A stretch of 64,000 nucleotides of DNA, taken from positions 248,001 through 312,000 of the forward strand of contig NZ_CP151274.1 of the NCBI RefSeq assembly GCF_051131135.1, written 5' to 3'. Both the position numbers and the translations under genes were made by a program. The notes beneath the pieces were generated by a model that worked only from the letters and a program-made list of their open reading frames with translations, ran no database searches and was not told the origin of the DNA. This DNA comes from Thermogladius sp023256015. GTDB lineage: Archaea; Thermoproteota; Thermoprotei_A; Sulfolobales; Desulfurococcaceae. Shown in pieces: positions 1-8,634 of the stretch; position 1 is the stretch's first letter; each line of letters starts with the position of its first letter.

Positions 1-1
1 G

Positions 2-394
2 GCGCTCTACATGGTGGCACTGGCCGCAGGTTTATTGGGTAATCTAGCGGTGGCCCCCATAGCCGTTCTCGCCTTGAGGTTCGTTGAGAGGAAGATTGTA
101 AACAACAGTAGAGCCCCCGGTTTTCTGAAGAGACTCTACTGGAAAGTCGTGGACTACGCTAGGAAAAAGGCGAGAGGGCACGAGAAGCTAGAGTTCGCCG
201 GCCTGGCAGTATTCGTCGCGATACCCTTACCAGGTACTGGGGCGTGGACTGGCGCGCTCGTAGCGCACGTGCTGGGTATGGATCTTAGAAAGGGGGTTCT
301 CAGTATCGAGCTAGGCGTGCTCGGGGCTTTCCTAATAGTCTTAGCGGTCGTCGAGACCGGTGCCACGGTGTTAAGGGTGTTTTTCGGGTTGTGA
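2..394 (+). CDS. Small multidrug export family membrane protein (5' end outside window)
   Basis: The frame is open back to the first bases, so the true start probably lies upstream; an internal ATG at 11 would give 127 residues. Two or three hydrophobic segments surround a central basic stretch, followed by the motif IPLPGTGAWTGAL, which is typical of the PF06695 'putative small multi-drug export' family. The name is historical: transport has not been shown for most members. It converges on the M42 peptidase, with 3 bases between the stop codons. I am confident of the family, not of the substrate. Confidence 0.75.
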   Translation, partial: ALYMVALAAGLLGNLAVAPIAVLALRFVERKIVNNSRAPGFLKRLYWKVVDYARKKARGHEKLEFAGLAVFVAIPLPGTGAWTGALVAHVLGMDLRKGVLSIELGVLGAFLIVLAVVETGATVLRVFFGL

Positions 395-397
395 GAG

Positions 398-1519
398 CTA
401 CTTCACGACTCGCATCTTAATCCTCTTAAGCCATTCGACGCTCGCTTTCTCGGCTATCTTCTCCGTGAGTAGTACCGCGTAGGCGAGGTCGTTTAAGTCT
501 ATTACTTCCGTGGGGGAGTGTATGTACCTGGCAGGCACCGAGACAACGCCAGCCGGTACCCCTTCCCTGTTCAGCGCTATTATCGAGGCGTCGGTAGTCC
601 CCCCAGGTATGACCTCTAGCTGATAGGGTATCTTCTCCTCTTCGGCAACCTTGATCATGAAGTTGAGTATCTCGGGGTGTGTGATGAGGCCTGACGCGTT
701 CCTCCCGTCGGCTATCTTGATCGCGGGGCCCTTACCCAACCTCGTGAACTGCTCACTCTTCGCCACACCAGGGAAGTCGCTCGCGATAGTGACATCAAGG
801 GCGATCGCCGCGCTGGGGGAGATTGCGAAGGCAGCAGTCCTAGCCCCCTTGAGCCCGACCTCCTCTTGGACGGTTGCTACCGCGTATACGTCGGCCTCGT
901 TGTTGTCAATCAGCTGGAAGGCCTTGAGCATCACAGCGAGACCTGCCCTATCGTCAAACGCCTTGCCTGTGACTCTATCTCCGGTCAACCTCTCCATGGC
1001 CCTGTCGAACACCGCCACGTCGCCAACTCTCACCCCCATTTTTTCCACCTCGTCCCGCGATGACGCCCCGATGTCGACGAAGAGCTCTTTTATCTCGGGT
1101 ATCTTCTGGGCCTCCTCCGGCTTGACTACGTGAGGGGGCTTTAAGCCTATGACGCCTTTCACAGTCCTCCCGCTCCTAGTCACTATGACTACGCGCTGGT
1201 GTAGTAGGGTCCTCTCGAGAACCCCGCCTATCGGGGTGACGCGCAGGAAGCCGTCGTCCTCAATGTAGGACACGAACAGCCCTATCTCGTCCATGTGGGC
1301 CGCGAGCATCAAGCTGGCCCCTCCCTTGCTTCCCTTCTTTAACGCGATCACGTTGCCTAAGGAGTCCACCCACACCTTGTCCGCGTTCCTCTCCAGCTCG
1401 CTTATCACGGTATCGTGGATCAAGTACTCAAAACCGCTTGGTGCGTGGACGCTTGTCAGCTTCTGGAGTAAACTGTACATTTCCTCCTTTAACTTGCCAA
1501 GCTCGACCATAGGATACAC
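398..1519 (-). CDS. M42 family aminopeptidase (tetrahedral aminopeptidase type)
   Basis: Cytosolic di-zinc aminopeptidase, expected to trim peptides released by the proteasome. The M42 ligands and catalytic residues are all present: H75 and D77 in AAHMDEIG, D189 in FDDRAG, E219/E220 in QEEVGLKGA, D242 and H334 in HSPTEVID. Length (about 370) is normal for the family, whose members form dodecameric tetrahedral particles. The start is GTG at 1519 or ATG at 1510; a TATA-like element near 1548-1555 would place transcription start at about 1525, so the message is leaderless or nearly so. It sits downstream of the MoxR operon but has its own promoter. Confidence 0.92.
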   Translation of the reverse strand: MYPMVELGKLKEEMYSLLQKLTSVHAPSGFEYLIHDTVISELERNADKVWVDSLGNVIALKKGSKGGASLMLAAHMDEIGLFVSYIEDDGFLRVTPIGGVLERTLLHQRVVIVTRSGRTVKGVIGLKPPHVVKPEEAQKIPEIKELFVDIGASSRDEVEKMGVRVGDVAVFDRAMERLTGDRVTGKAFDDRAGLAVMLKAFQLIDNNEADVYAVATVQEEVGLKGARTAAFAISPSAAIALDVTIASDFPGVAKSEQFTRLGKGPAIKIADGRNASGLITHPEILNFMIKVAEEEKIPYQLEVIPGGTTDASIIALNREGVPAGVVSVPARYIHSPTEVIDLNDLAYAVLLTEKIAEKASVEWLKRIKMRVVK

Positions 1520-1583
1520 CGAGTTGTTTAGGATATGCGCTGTGGAATATAAGTGCTAAGCCTCAGGGCAGGGTAATGCCTGA

Positions 1584-2921
1584 CTATCTAGACCTGTACT
1601 GTTCGATCAACGCGGCGATCTTCAGAGGGGCGTCCAGTGAAGTGACCACGACAGTGTTAACACCGCTCCTCCTCAACATTTTCGAGTAGTTCAACTGCTT
1701 GGTCAGCAACTCGTGCGTCTTCAGAGAGTAGAGCCCGCGGGCCCACACAGGAATGCCGATCATGTCGTAAGAGGTGATGACGGGGTTTACCACGTAAACG
1801 ATGTTCTTCAAACCAGCGAGATCCCTTGCCACTTTAACGAGGGCCTCGTAATACTCTTGGGAGTCGACGACCGTCGCGATTATCACTATGTTCCTCTCTC
1901 TCCTGAGCGACATTAGTAACATGTTGTACGCCTCCAAGAGACTCCGCGCTCTCTCCTCCTTTACAACATCCTCATAGTCGACACTAGACATGGCTTCTAG
2001 AGCAACCCTAAGACCGGCGTTTGACCTCATTAAGGTCGGCATAGCGATTAGTCTCCGAGCCCCGAACACTATGACTTGGAAGTTATCACCCCTCTGGGCC
2101 AGGTAGGCCACGATAGCACTCATAGCCCTCGACATGTGCTCGAATACCGTCTTGGCGTAGGGGCCCACCAGCATTACGTGAGAGGAGTCCAGCAGGATGT
2201 ACACGTTTTGTTGGGCCTCTCTCTCGGTCTGCTTGACGATCAGCCTGTTCAACTTGACGCTCTTCCTCCACTCTATCCTCTTCAGTTCGTCGCCCGGCTT
2301 GTAGTCTCTCAAGCTGTGGAACTCTACACCAGCCCCGGCGATCCTTGACCTCGACAGCCCGACCGACCTAGCGTAGGCGGCCAGTCTCCTCAACACTGCC
2401 ACTTGATAGGACGGGGGTATCCTGATGTAGGTGAAGGCCCCCGTGTTATAGGGTCTAGTCTTGAACAGCCCGAATACATCCCTTGCCTGCAACTCGACAG
2501 GACCTATTCTATGCTTCCCCACCCTTCCGTGACACACCATTCTTACGACCACCTCCGACTTTGCCGGTACTGCTATGAAGCCGCGCGTAGCGCCCTTCAC
2601 AAATTTGAGGAAGGGGGAGTGCCTCACATTGTACTCTACGAAGGCCAGCGGCGCGATCCCCGGGTTTTCTATTACAACTCTGACCTCGAACTCCCCGTTA
2701 TCGATGGGAGTGTCGTGGTCGAACTCAACTCTAAGGTCTCTCAAGCCGGCAGCAACGTAGGTGACGTACGCTCTCAAGCCGAAGAGGAAGGCCAGTACTA
2801 CCAACGCGACCGTGACTAATGAGCCGTTGGACGACACGAAACCGGAGAGCAGCACCAGGAAGGAGACGATGTACAGTACTTTAGCTCTATGAGTCGAGTG
2901 CACCGGGGACTCCTCGCGCAT
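1584..2921 (-). CDS. DUF58 family protein with vWA-like fold
   Basis: Membrane-anchored partner of the MoxR ATPase encoded at the head of this operon. Two hydrophobic helices at residues about 15-60 are followed by a beta-rich region and then the DUF58 signature around residues 205-245 (G-EFHSLRDYKPGDELKRI, then WRKSVKLNRLIVKQTE), which leads into a vWA-like domain. The metal-site sequence is not a canonical DxSxS (LLDSSHVM). It is the last gene of the operon, 3 bases after the DUF4350 gene. Known for the family: MoxR with DUF58/vWA proteins acts in chaperone-like maturation of envelope or metal enzymes; the client here is unknown. Confidence 0.9.
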   Translation of the reverse strand: MREESPVHSTHRAKVLYIVSFLVLLSGFVSSNGSLVTVALVVLAFLFGLRAYVTYVAAGLRDLRVEFDHDTPIDNGEFEVRVVIENPGIAPLAFVEYNVRHSPFLKFVKGATRGFIAVPAKSEVVVRMVCHGRVGKHRIGPVELQARDVFGLFKTRPYNTGAFTYIRIPPSYQVAVLRRLAAYARSVGLSRSRIAGAGVEFHSLRDYKPGDELKRIEWRKSVKLNRLIVKQTEREAQQNVYILLDSSHVMLVGPYAKTVFEHMSRAMSAIVAYLAQRGDNFQVIVFGARRLIAMPTLMRSNAGLRVALEAMSSVDYEDVVKEERARSLLEAYNMLLMSLRRERNIVIIATVVDSQEYYEALVKVARDLAGLKNIVYVVNPVITSYDMIGIPVWARGLYSLKTHELLTKQLNYSKMLRRSGVNTVVVTSLDAPLKIAALIEQYRSR

Positions 2922-2924
2922 ACC

Positions 2925-4394
2925 TCACCGCCTCGCTATCTTCTCTAGCACCTCTACTTTCATCAAGCTCACGCCTATCTTCGAGAGCACTTCGTCGCTC
3001 TCCCTCGCGTACTTCAGGACCGTCCTATGCCACGACAACACGACAGGCGTTCTGCGGGCACCTGTCGCCTTCCCGTATAGCTTGTTCATCGCGTCAACGT
3101 ATCTCCTCGCATTCTCGGGGCCGAGGACTTCGGACAACCTCTTGACCAGGTCGGCATCCTTTAAGCCCAGCCCGTAGACGCTCAACATGGCCTGGTCTAC
3201 CAGCTCGTAGAGGGACTTAAAGTCCTCTTTCCCGAGTTTCAGCTTCCCCCTCACGATCTCCTCTCTGATGTTCACAGCGTACGCCACCTCCACGAGCCTC
3301 TCCTCGCCCATCGGCCTATCCCGTATGAAGCTCTCGCCCCTTGAGAAGTACACGAACGCGAGCAAAGCGAGAAGAACCGAGAAAACCGAGGCCACCAGCT
3401 GGTTTTGTATGGCCTGTTTCAGCAAGCTGTTGGAGTAGTCGAGAAGAGGCTCGAACCACGTCGAAGGGTGGATTAGGTTCGCTATTATCATGCCGAGAAG
3501 GGTTGGGAAAGATACGTAGAGCGGCGTAATGCTGTTGATGTTGTTCATTATGTCAGCTAGGGGGATAAGTGTGTATCTGCTAGCGTCGAAAACTATCTGG
3601 CACCCCCCGGTGCCACAGATGCCCTGGAACAGGTCCAGGGCGAACTGCCTGTAGGTCTCGTTTCGATCTATGACCTGGTTCAGGAAAACAGAGCCGTCGG
3701 ACAAGACTACCGTTTCGACGTCTCTCTTTTGCCCCTCCAATGTGATACTAGACCACGCGACAGCCCCCGAGACGAGGGTCTTGTTGCCGACGTAGTACTC
3801 TCCGAAAACTGTCGCGTTGCCCTCGCCTACTTTAATGTAGGAGGCTATGTCTAGGACTATATCGTATACCTTGCCCGCCACGTTGAACCTGGACACCGGG
3901 TAAGGAGGCAGGTACTGCCGCGTTGAAGGGTCGTAGACCAACCGGATTAGGCCGCTCTGCTGAACTAGCACAACAACCTCTGCGACCCGTAGAGGTGCCC
4001 CAGCGGCCTTGAGCAGTGCGTTGGATGTGGTGTTCTCGTCGGCTATCAGCAGTTTTATGTCCCTACACCTGGCCAGCGAGCTCAGTATTTCGTTCGACTC
4101 GGCCTCTGTGTATGGCCTCTCGGGGGATACCGTTACGAAGAGACAGCTCCCGGATAGGGGTAGGTTGGCCAGCTCGGACAAATTCGTGATGACGTATACG
4201 CTACCGTACCTCTCCCTCAGGATCTCTACGAGGCTAGACGTGCCTATTTCGCCAGTGTTGAAAGGGGCCGCCCCCTTGAAAACTGGTAGTCCGGGCCCTC
4301 CTTTCTCGGCTAGAGAGATGAGCCCTATTGCCACCAGAGACAGTATCAGGAAAATAGAGAGCGTGCCTCTAACTCTTACCCTCCACTCGCTCAA
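2925..4394 (-). CDS. DUF4350 domain membrane protein
   Basis: An N-terminal transmembrane helix (about residues 9-27) is followed by a Rossmann-like DUF4350 region beginning with AAPFNTGEIGTSSLVEIL and including LLIADENTTS, then a second transmembrane helix near residues 330-350 and a charged C-terminal cytoplasmic tail of about 130 residues. The order TM, glutamine-amidotransferase-like extracytoplasmic domain, TM, tail is the usual one for DUF4350 proteins next to MoxR and DUF58. The start overlaps the preceding small membrane protein by 26 bases. No catalytic triad is evident, so it is probably a structural or binding protein. Confidence 0.8.
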   Translation of the reverse strand: MSEWRVRVRGTLSIFLILSLVAIGLISLAEKGGPGLPVFKGAAPFNTGEIGTSSLVEILRERYGSVYVITNLSELANLPLSGSCLFVTVSPERPYTEAESNEILSSLARCRDIKLLIADENTTSNALLKAAGAPLRVAEVVVLVQQSGLIRLVYDPSTRQYLPPYPVSRFNVAGKVYDIVLDIASYIKVGEGNATVFGEYYVGNKTLVSGAVAWSSITLEGQKRDVETVVLSDGSVFLNQVIDRNETYRQFALDLFQGICGTGGCQIVFDASRYTLIPLADIMNNINSITPLYVSFPTLLGMIIANLIHPSTWFEPLLDYSNSLLKQAIQNQLVASVFSVLLALLAFVYFSRGESFIRDRPMGEERLVEVAYAVNIREEIVRGKLKLGKEDFKSLYELVDQAMLSVYGLGLKDADLVKRLSEVLGPENARRYVDAMNKLYGKATGARRTPVVLSWHRTVLKYARESDEVLSKIGVSLMKVEVLEKIARR

Positions 4395-4611
4395 CTCCGC
4401 CTCCCTTCTCTAGAGCGTACACGTACGCCGATATACGTAGAATGTACAAGCCCGCCGAGAGCAGTGTGAAACCTATAAGAGCGCTCAGTAGGCTTGTGGC
4501 AACAAAACCAGCCTGCATGTACCCGATACTCCAGAGGAGCGTTAGTATGGACAGCGACAACAGGACTACTCCTATTACCAGGTAGACCAGGAACCTCACT
4601 ATCTGCCTCAA
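4369..4611 (-). CDS. Small two-helix membrane protein in MoxR operon
   Basis: Eighty residues with two strong transmembrane segments (about 7-28 and 33-60) and a short basic/acidic tail. It overlaps both neighbours (4 bases with the gene upstream, 26 bases with DUF4350 downstream), which argues for translational coupling and a real gene rather than a chance ORF. I do not recognise a named family. The position suggests it is a membrane subunit of the same assembly. Confidence 0.65.
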   Translation of the reverse strand: MRQIVRFLVYLVIGVVLLSLSILTLLWSIGYMQAGFVATSLLSALIGFTLLSAGLYILRISAYVYALEKGGGVERVEGKS

Positions 4612-5699
4612 GGCACAGCACCCAACATCTTGGGTATATACTCTACCAAGCTATAAAACACGGTGTAGTAGCTCTGGTAGGCCGAGACAACGCTTAGGGA
4701 CCACGTCTCGAAGTCGGGGTGTATGAGAGATAGCCATAGATCGCTGGTGGCCTTGAAAGTGTAGTATACGCCCCCCGCGTACGTTACCGCCAACATGACC
4801 AGGGATGCCACGAGTAGCTGGCGGGGGGTGTCCATCAAAATAGAGTCCAGACCCCTCAAGACAATAGTGACAAGTATCCAGGAGACCAACGCTAACACGA
4901 CACTTGAAACCATAGGGGCGTATTCCTTGAGGAAGTAGAGCTGTCTCGCCAGGTAATCTCCGAAGACCTCGTATATGGGCTGGTATAGGAGCGGGGCGAA
5001 CGCGCTTGCGATTATCATTCCTCTCAGGCTCCCAAACACAGGGTTGTAAAACACGTTGATCGACTCCTCGTCTAGCAAGATGCTCAGCGCCATCCTGGCG
5101 TTGGGCTTCATGTAGAAGAAGAAAACCGTGAAAAACTCTCTAGCGGTGTAAAGCGCGTAGACTACTACCGCGATCAGAAGTAGCAACTTAAACAAGTATG
5201 TAGACGTGAGCAGTATGCCTAAGCCGGACGAGGCCGTCGAAGTAAGCGTCTCATAGTACAGAACCCACAGCCTTGAAATAAGGAACGCGACCCCCGACAA
5301 CGACGCGACGAATAAGAGTACTTGGAAAACAGCCAGGTGACCGCTTCCCTGCCTATACCTTATCCATCCATACTGGTTGATGTTGTAGTTCGAGACAAGG
5401 TTGTCGACGAACAGCAAGACGAAATAGCCCGCAAGCGCGGTTACAATCAACTTAAGGTCACGGCCGGCGGGTAGCAGGGACAAGAAGATTAGAGTGATAC
5501 CGTAAAACTGCGGCGATGCTGTCACAATAGTCACGACTACTAGGCCCCACGCGACCACAACCATGAGAGTCGAGACCAACCCCATGCCGGCGAAGTTGAT
5601 GGCGGGAAGGTTGAAGTTTACTATGACCGTGTAGTAGACTAGAGCGAGCGCGACCAGCCGGGGGACAACCGCGACTAGGAGACTCCTATAGTTTGCCAA
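4608..5699 (-). CDS. Polytopic membrane protein of MoxR operon
   Basis: About 363 residues, mostly hydrophobic, with roughly eight to ten predicted membrane helices and no soluble domain or catalytic motif that I can see. It overlaps the DUF4129 gene by 14 bases and the small membrane protein by 4, so the whole set is translated as one unit. Proteins of this type are common in crenarchaeal MoxR/DUF58/DUF4129 clusters but have no assigned function. Confidence 0.7.
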   Translation of the reverse strand: MANYRSLLVAVVPRLVALALVYYTVIVNFNLPAINFAGMGLVSTLMVVVAWGLVVVTIVTASPQFYGITLIFLSLLPAGRDLKLIVTALAGYFVLLFVDNLVSNYNINQYGWIRYRQGSGHLAVFQVLLFVASLSGVAFLISRLWVLYYETLTSTASSGLGILLTSTYLFKLLLLIAVVVYALYTAREFFTVFFFYMKPNARMALSILLDEESINVFYNPVFGSLRGMIIASAFAPLLYQPIYEVFGDYLARQLYFLKEYAPMVSSVVLALVSWILVTIVLRGLDSILMDTPRQLLVASLVMLAVTYAGGVYYTFKATSDLWLSLIHPDFETWSLSVVSAYQSYYTVFYSLVEYIPKMLGAVP

Positions 5700-6807
5700 C
5701 TAGATCACCGTATAGCCTGCGGGCCTCCTCGTCGAGATCCCTCCTGGAGTCGCCCGCGTACCTCCTCGCCTCGTAGATCTCCGTGAGCCTTCTGAAAGAC
5801 TGTGACAGCCCTCCCAGCGCGCTCTTCACGGCGTTGTAGTACTCGCGGTGAGTGTTGCTTGGCGAGAGCCTGACACCTGTCGCTCTCTCAACTTTCGCCA
5901 CTGCTCTCCAGTAGTACTCCACAGCATCTCCCCACCTCCCAGCATGCGCGATCAGCCTCTTCACTCTCCTCGCAGTTGGAGACCAGAGAGCACTCACCTT
6001 ACCCACCAGCCTCGGGGCCAGGTAAGATAGCAGAATCGAGGTCGCAACAACTGTTGCTACTAGAACAACGGTCTGTAACCCCTCCGGGATAGACAGGTAG
6101 CTTAGTAGCGGAAACGCCGCACTAGGGAGCCCCCCTATCTTCACGCCGCTTGTTGGGGTTTGGGACTGACCTAGGTATGGGGGGATGAGATTCGGTAGCT
6201 GGCTGGTTAAAGCCTTTAACGCGTCAGCCGCTACTCTCATAGACTCCGAGTCGAGTCTATCCGACAAGTTCGTGTAGCCCTCTGAGCGGGCCAGTATAGA
6301 GAGGAGTTTTAGAGCCAGGGCGTAGTCGGCGGGCGTCAGCTTCCCTTGTCTCCAAAGCGTCTCGATCCTTTCGAGGGCGCTTAATATATCGCTCTCAGAG
6401 ACACTCCTGTTCTCGAACATGTAAGGGAAAAAGAGTGATGTAAGCATGTTTTTCACATCTGTGTTGTTAAGCAGAGACAGTGCGTTGAGTATGTCGCTCT
6501 CGGTATAGTTCCCCGAAGAGAGGTGGAAGTAGGAGTACAGTGCTTCAAGCGACTGGTTTAGAGAGGAGCTCGAGACCCCCAGTTGAGAGGTCTGGTTTAT
6601 CAGCGTTCCTATAGTGCTAGCAGCCTTCTGCGCCTCCGAGGCGCTCAAATTGCCTGATTGGAGCGAGCTTATTATCTCCTGCCAGTCGCTGAGACTGAAG
6701 CCTGTGAAGCCAGGGGTGTGCCTGTACGTCTCGAGAGCCTGAGCGCTCGCCACGGCGGACATAGAGACGTATAGAAGGGCTAGAAAGACCATCACGCCTC
6801 TAGTCAA
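5686..6807 (-). CDS. DUF4129 domain protein with signal sequence
   Basis: Residues 1-23 form a signal peptide or anchor ending near ASA-QA. An extracytoplasmic helical, Asn/Ser-rich region follows (many N-x-S/T sequons), then one transmembrane helix around residues 240-265 and a C-terminal DUF4129 region of about 100 residues with AHAGRWGDAVEYYWRAV and YEARRYAG. DUF4129 is the standard third partner of MoxR and DUF58. The start overlaps the moxR stop by 4 bases. The sequons suggest an outward-facing glycosylated domain; that is inference. Confidence 0.8.
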   Translation of the reverse strand: MTRGVMVFLALLYVSMSAVASAQALETYRHTPGFTGFSLSDWQEIISSLQSGNLSASEAQKAASTIGTLINQTSQLGVSSSSLNQSLEALYSYFHLSSGNYTESDILNALSLLNNTDVKNMLTSLFFPYMFENRSVSESDILSALERIETLWRQGKLTPADYALALKLLSILARSEGYTNLSDRLDSESMRVAADALKALTSQLPNLIPPYLGQSQTPTSGVKIGGLPSAAFPLLSYLSIPEGLQTVVLVATVVATSILLSYLAPRLVGKVSALWSPTARRVKRLIAHAGRWGDAVEYYWRAVAKVERATGVRLSPSNTHREYYNAVKSALGGLSQSFRRLTEIYEARRYAGDSRRDLDEEARRLYGDLVGKL

Positions 6808-7736
6808 GGCCTAGGCACCGGTACCCTGTTAGCTATCTCCTCGACAACTCTACTCGCGGTCAACCCCTCTACCTCGTACTCCGGCTTCAGGATTATCCTG
6901 TGGGATAGAGTCGGGGCGAGGACCTGCTTCACGTCGTCCGGTATGACGTAGTTCCGCCCCTCGAGATACGCCACGGCCTTCGCCATTCTCAGAACGGCGA
7001 TCCCGGAACGAGGGGAGGCGCCGAGCCTCACCGCGTGGTGTCTCCTAGTCTCCTCGACTAAATTAGCGATGTACTGGTAAACCGCCTCGTCGACCTTGAC
7101 GTCTCTCGCGCTCCTTATCTCGTTCAAGACCTCTTCTTTAGTCACGACCGGCTTGATCGCCTCGACCCACGCCTCTATCTCGTCGACCTTCTTCAACATC
7201 TCGACAAACCCTTTCGTACTCGGGTACCCAGTCTCGATTTTCACCAAGAACCTGTCCAGCTGCGCCTCGGGGAGTGGGAATACGCCCTCCATCTCGATAG
7301 GGTTCTGCGTAGCTAGGACGATGAAAGGCTCGTCTAACCGGAACGTATCGCCCTCAATGGTGACCTGCCTCTCCTGCATAGCTTCTAGTAGAGCAGACTG
7401 GGTCCTCGGCGAAGCCCTATTGATCTCGTCCGCGAGTAGAATGTTGGTGAAGATAGGGCCTTTCACGAATTTGAACTCGGCTGTCTTCTGGTCGAAGATC
7501 TTGTACCCTATTATGTCCATCGGGAGCAGGTCTGGGGTCATCTGGACTCTCTTAAAGTCGAGCGATAGAGTCCTCGCTATTGTCTTCGCTATGGTGGTCT
7601 TGGCTACGCCTGGAACGCCCTCGATCAGGACATGGCCCCTAGCTATCAGCGCTGCTAGTATAAGTTTGACCTCCCTCTCCTTCTCGATCAGGTAGCCCGA
7701 TCCCGTTATATACGAGTAAGCCTGCCTAATCCCCAT
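6804..7736 (-). CDS. MoxR-family AAA+ ATPase
   Basis: Chaperone-like AAA+ ATPase, cytosolic, first gene of a six-gene operon. Walker A is GVPGVAKT at residues 40-47; Walker B is LLADE with D103/E104, followed by NRASPRTQSALLEAMQERQVT-type MoxR sequence. Sensor 1 is TQNPIE, and the lid contains the ASPRSG arginine region. Length 310 is typical. The ATG at 7736 lies about 45 bases below AT-rich TATA-like sequence shared with the divergent regulator gene. Expected partners are the DUF58 and DUF4129 proteins encoded downstream. Confidence 0.95.
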   Translation of the reverse strand: MGIRQAYSYITGSGYLIEKEREVKLILAALIARGHVLIEGVPGVAKTTIAKTIARTLSLDFKRVQMTPDLLPMDIIGYKIFDQKTAEFKFVKGPIFTNILLADEINRASPRTQSALLEAMQERQVTIEGDTFRLDEPFIVLATQNPIEMEGVFPLPEAQLDRFLVKIETGYPSTKGFVEMLKKVDEIEAWVEAIKPVVTKEEVLNEIRSARDVKVDEAVYQYIANLVEETRRHHAVRLGASPRSGIAVLRMAKAVAYLEGRNYVIPDDVKQVLAPTLSHRIILKPEYEVEGLTASRVVEEIANRVPVPRP

Positions 7737-7773
7737 CCACTAAAACCCTTACTGACTACTAGGATAGACGGCC

Positions 7774-7800
7774 AAAATATATAACACTTTATAGTTAACA
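7774..7800. promoter_or_regulatory. Divergent promoter between moxR and Lrp-like gene
   Basis: The 81-base gap has AT-rich TATA-like runs (AAAATATATAA at 7774-7784 and a second near 7788-7795) that can serve both directions. On the plus strand the spacing predicts a nearly leaderless start at ATG 7818; on the minus strand it predicts a leader of about 15-20 bases before moxR. Seen in sequence; activity is inferred. Confidence 0.5.
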
Positions 7801-7817
7801 ATATCCATGGGAATGTT

Positions 7818-8348
7818 ATGGAACAAAACTCGGACAGCGACGACAAAAGGCTGATCGCCTCTCTTATACAGAACACGAGGGCCAACATATCCGCGATATC
7901 CAAGAAGACCGGGCTGAGCCCCACCTCGATTAGAAACCGGTTGAAGAGACTCATCGACAAAGACATGCTCCAATTCAAGCCCCTGTTCTCAGCCAGGATG
8001 CTGGGGAGCGAGGCGGCGCTCCTCAGGATAAAGGGTGGGAAAAGAGAGGCCGTCATGCGGGTCTTGACCATGTGTAACCGGGTTCTAGGAGTGATGGTGG
8101 TCAACGACAACGAGATCTTAGCGATGGTCTACGGCAGAGATAAGAGGGAGATCGCCAGCCTCGTGTCATTCGTCAAATACATAGCAGAGGACGTAGACGA
8201 GGTAGAGATACACTACGGCAGACTTCCCAGCGACTTCATGATACCTCTCAAGAACGACGCCCCCAACTGCCACACATACATGAACGACGCAAACGTGAAC
8301 TCGTTCTGCGGCAACTGCCTGCCCTCTCTACGTAGGAACAGGGCCTGA
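7818..8348 (+). CDS. Lrp/AsnC-type winged-helix regulator with Cys/His tail
   Basis: The N-terminal AsnC-type HTH occupies residues 8-60 (ISAISKKTGLSPTSIRNRLKRL). The middle region is consistent with a short ligand-binding (RAM-like) domain of about 70 residues. The last 30 residues carry C151, H152, C164 and C167, a C-H-x11-C-x2-C arrangement suited to binding a metal or redox sensing, resembling the metal-binding tails of some archaeal Lrp and copper regulators. It is divergent from the MoxR operon, which makes that operon a plausible target. Family assignment is firm; metal binding is inference. Confidence 0.8.
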   Translation: MEQNSDSDDKRLIASLIQNTRANISAISKKTGLSPTSIRNRLKRLIDKDMLQFKPLFSARMLGSEAALLRIKGGKREAVMRVLTMCNRVLGVMVVNDNEILAMVYGRDKREIASLVSFVKYIAEDVDEVEIHYGRLPSDFMIPLKNDAPNCHTYMNDANVNSFCGNCLPSLRRNRA

Positions 8349-8376
8349 CCCGTCTAAACGCCCGCCTTGTTGCCTG

Positions 8377-8634
8377 TTAAGGGTCTCTGAAGTCCTCGCT
8401 TGACTGGAGGCTCAATAAGTCTTCTACTAACGACAGCACGCTGTCGTAGTCGCCCTTCTTACGGACTTTAACCACCCGCCTCTTGAGAAAGGGCGCATCG
8501 CGTAGTATGTTCCTGACCGCCTCCTCTAGGAGCTTTCTACCCTCGCTGTTCAAGTAGTCGCCACTGAAGTAGACCTCCCTACCCTCCACCAATATCCTGA
8601 GCAACCTGATCGCCTGGTCAAGGCTCTTCTTCAA
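8377..8634 (-). CDS. Conserved small protein, unknown function
   Basis: Eighty-five residues, charged and mostly helical, without a motif I recognise. It overlaps the upstream DUF2797 gene by 4 bases (ATGA-type), so it is probably co-translated with it. Codon use matches the neighbours. Confidence 0.6.
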   Translation of the reverse strand: MKKSLDQAIRLLRILVEGREVYFSGDYLNSEGRKLLEEAVRNILRDAPFLKRRVVKVRKKGDYDSVLSLVEDLLSLQSSEDFRDP

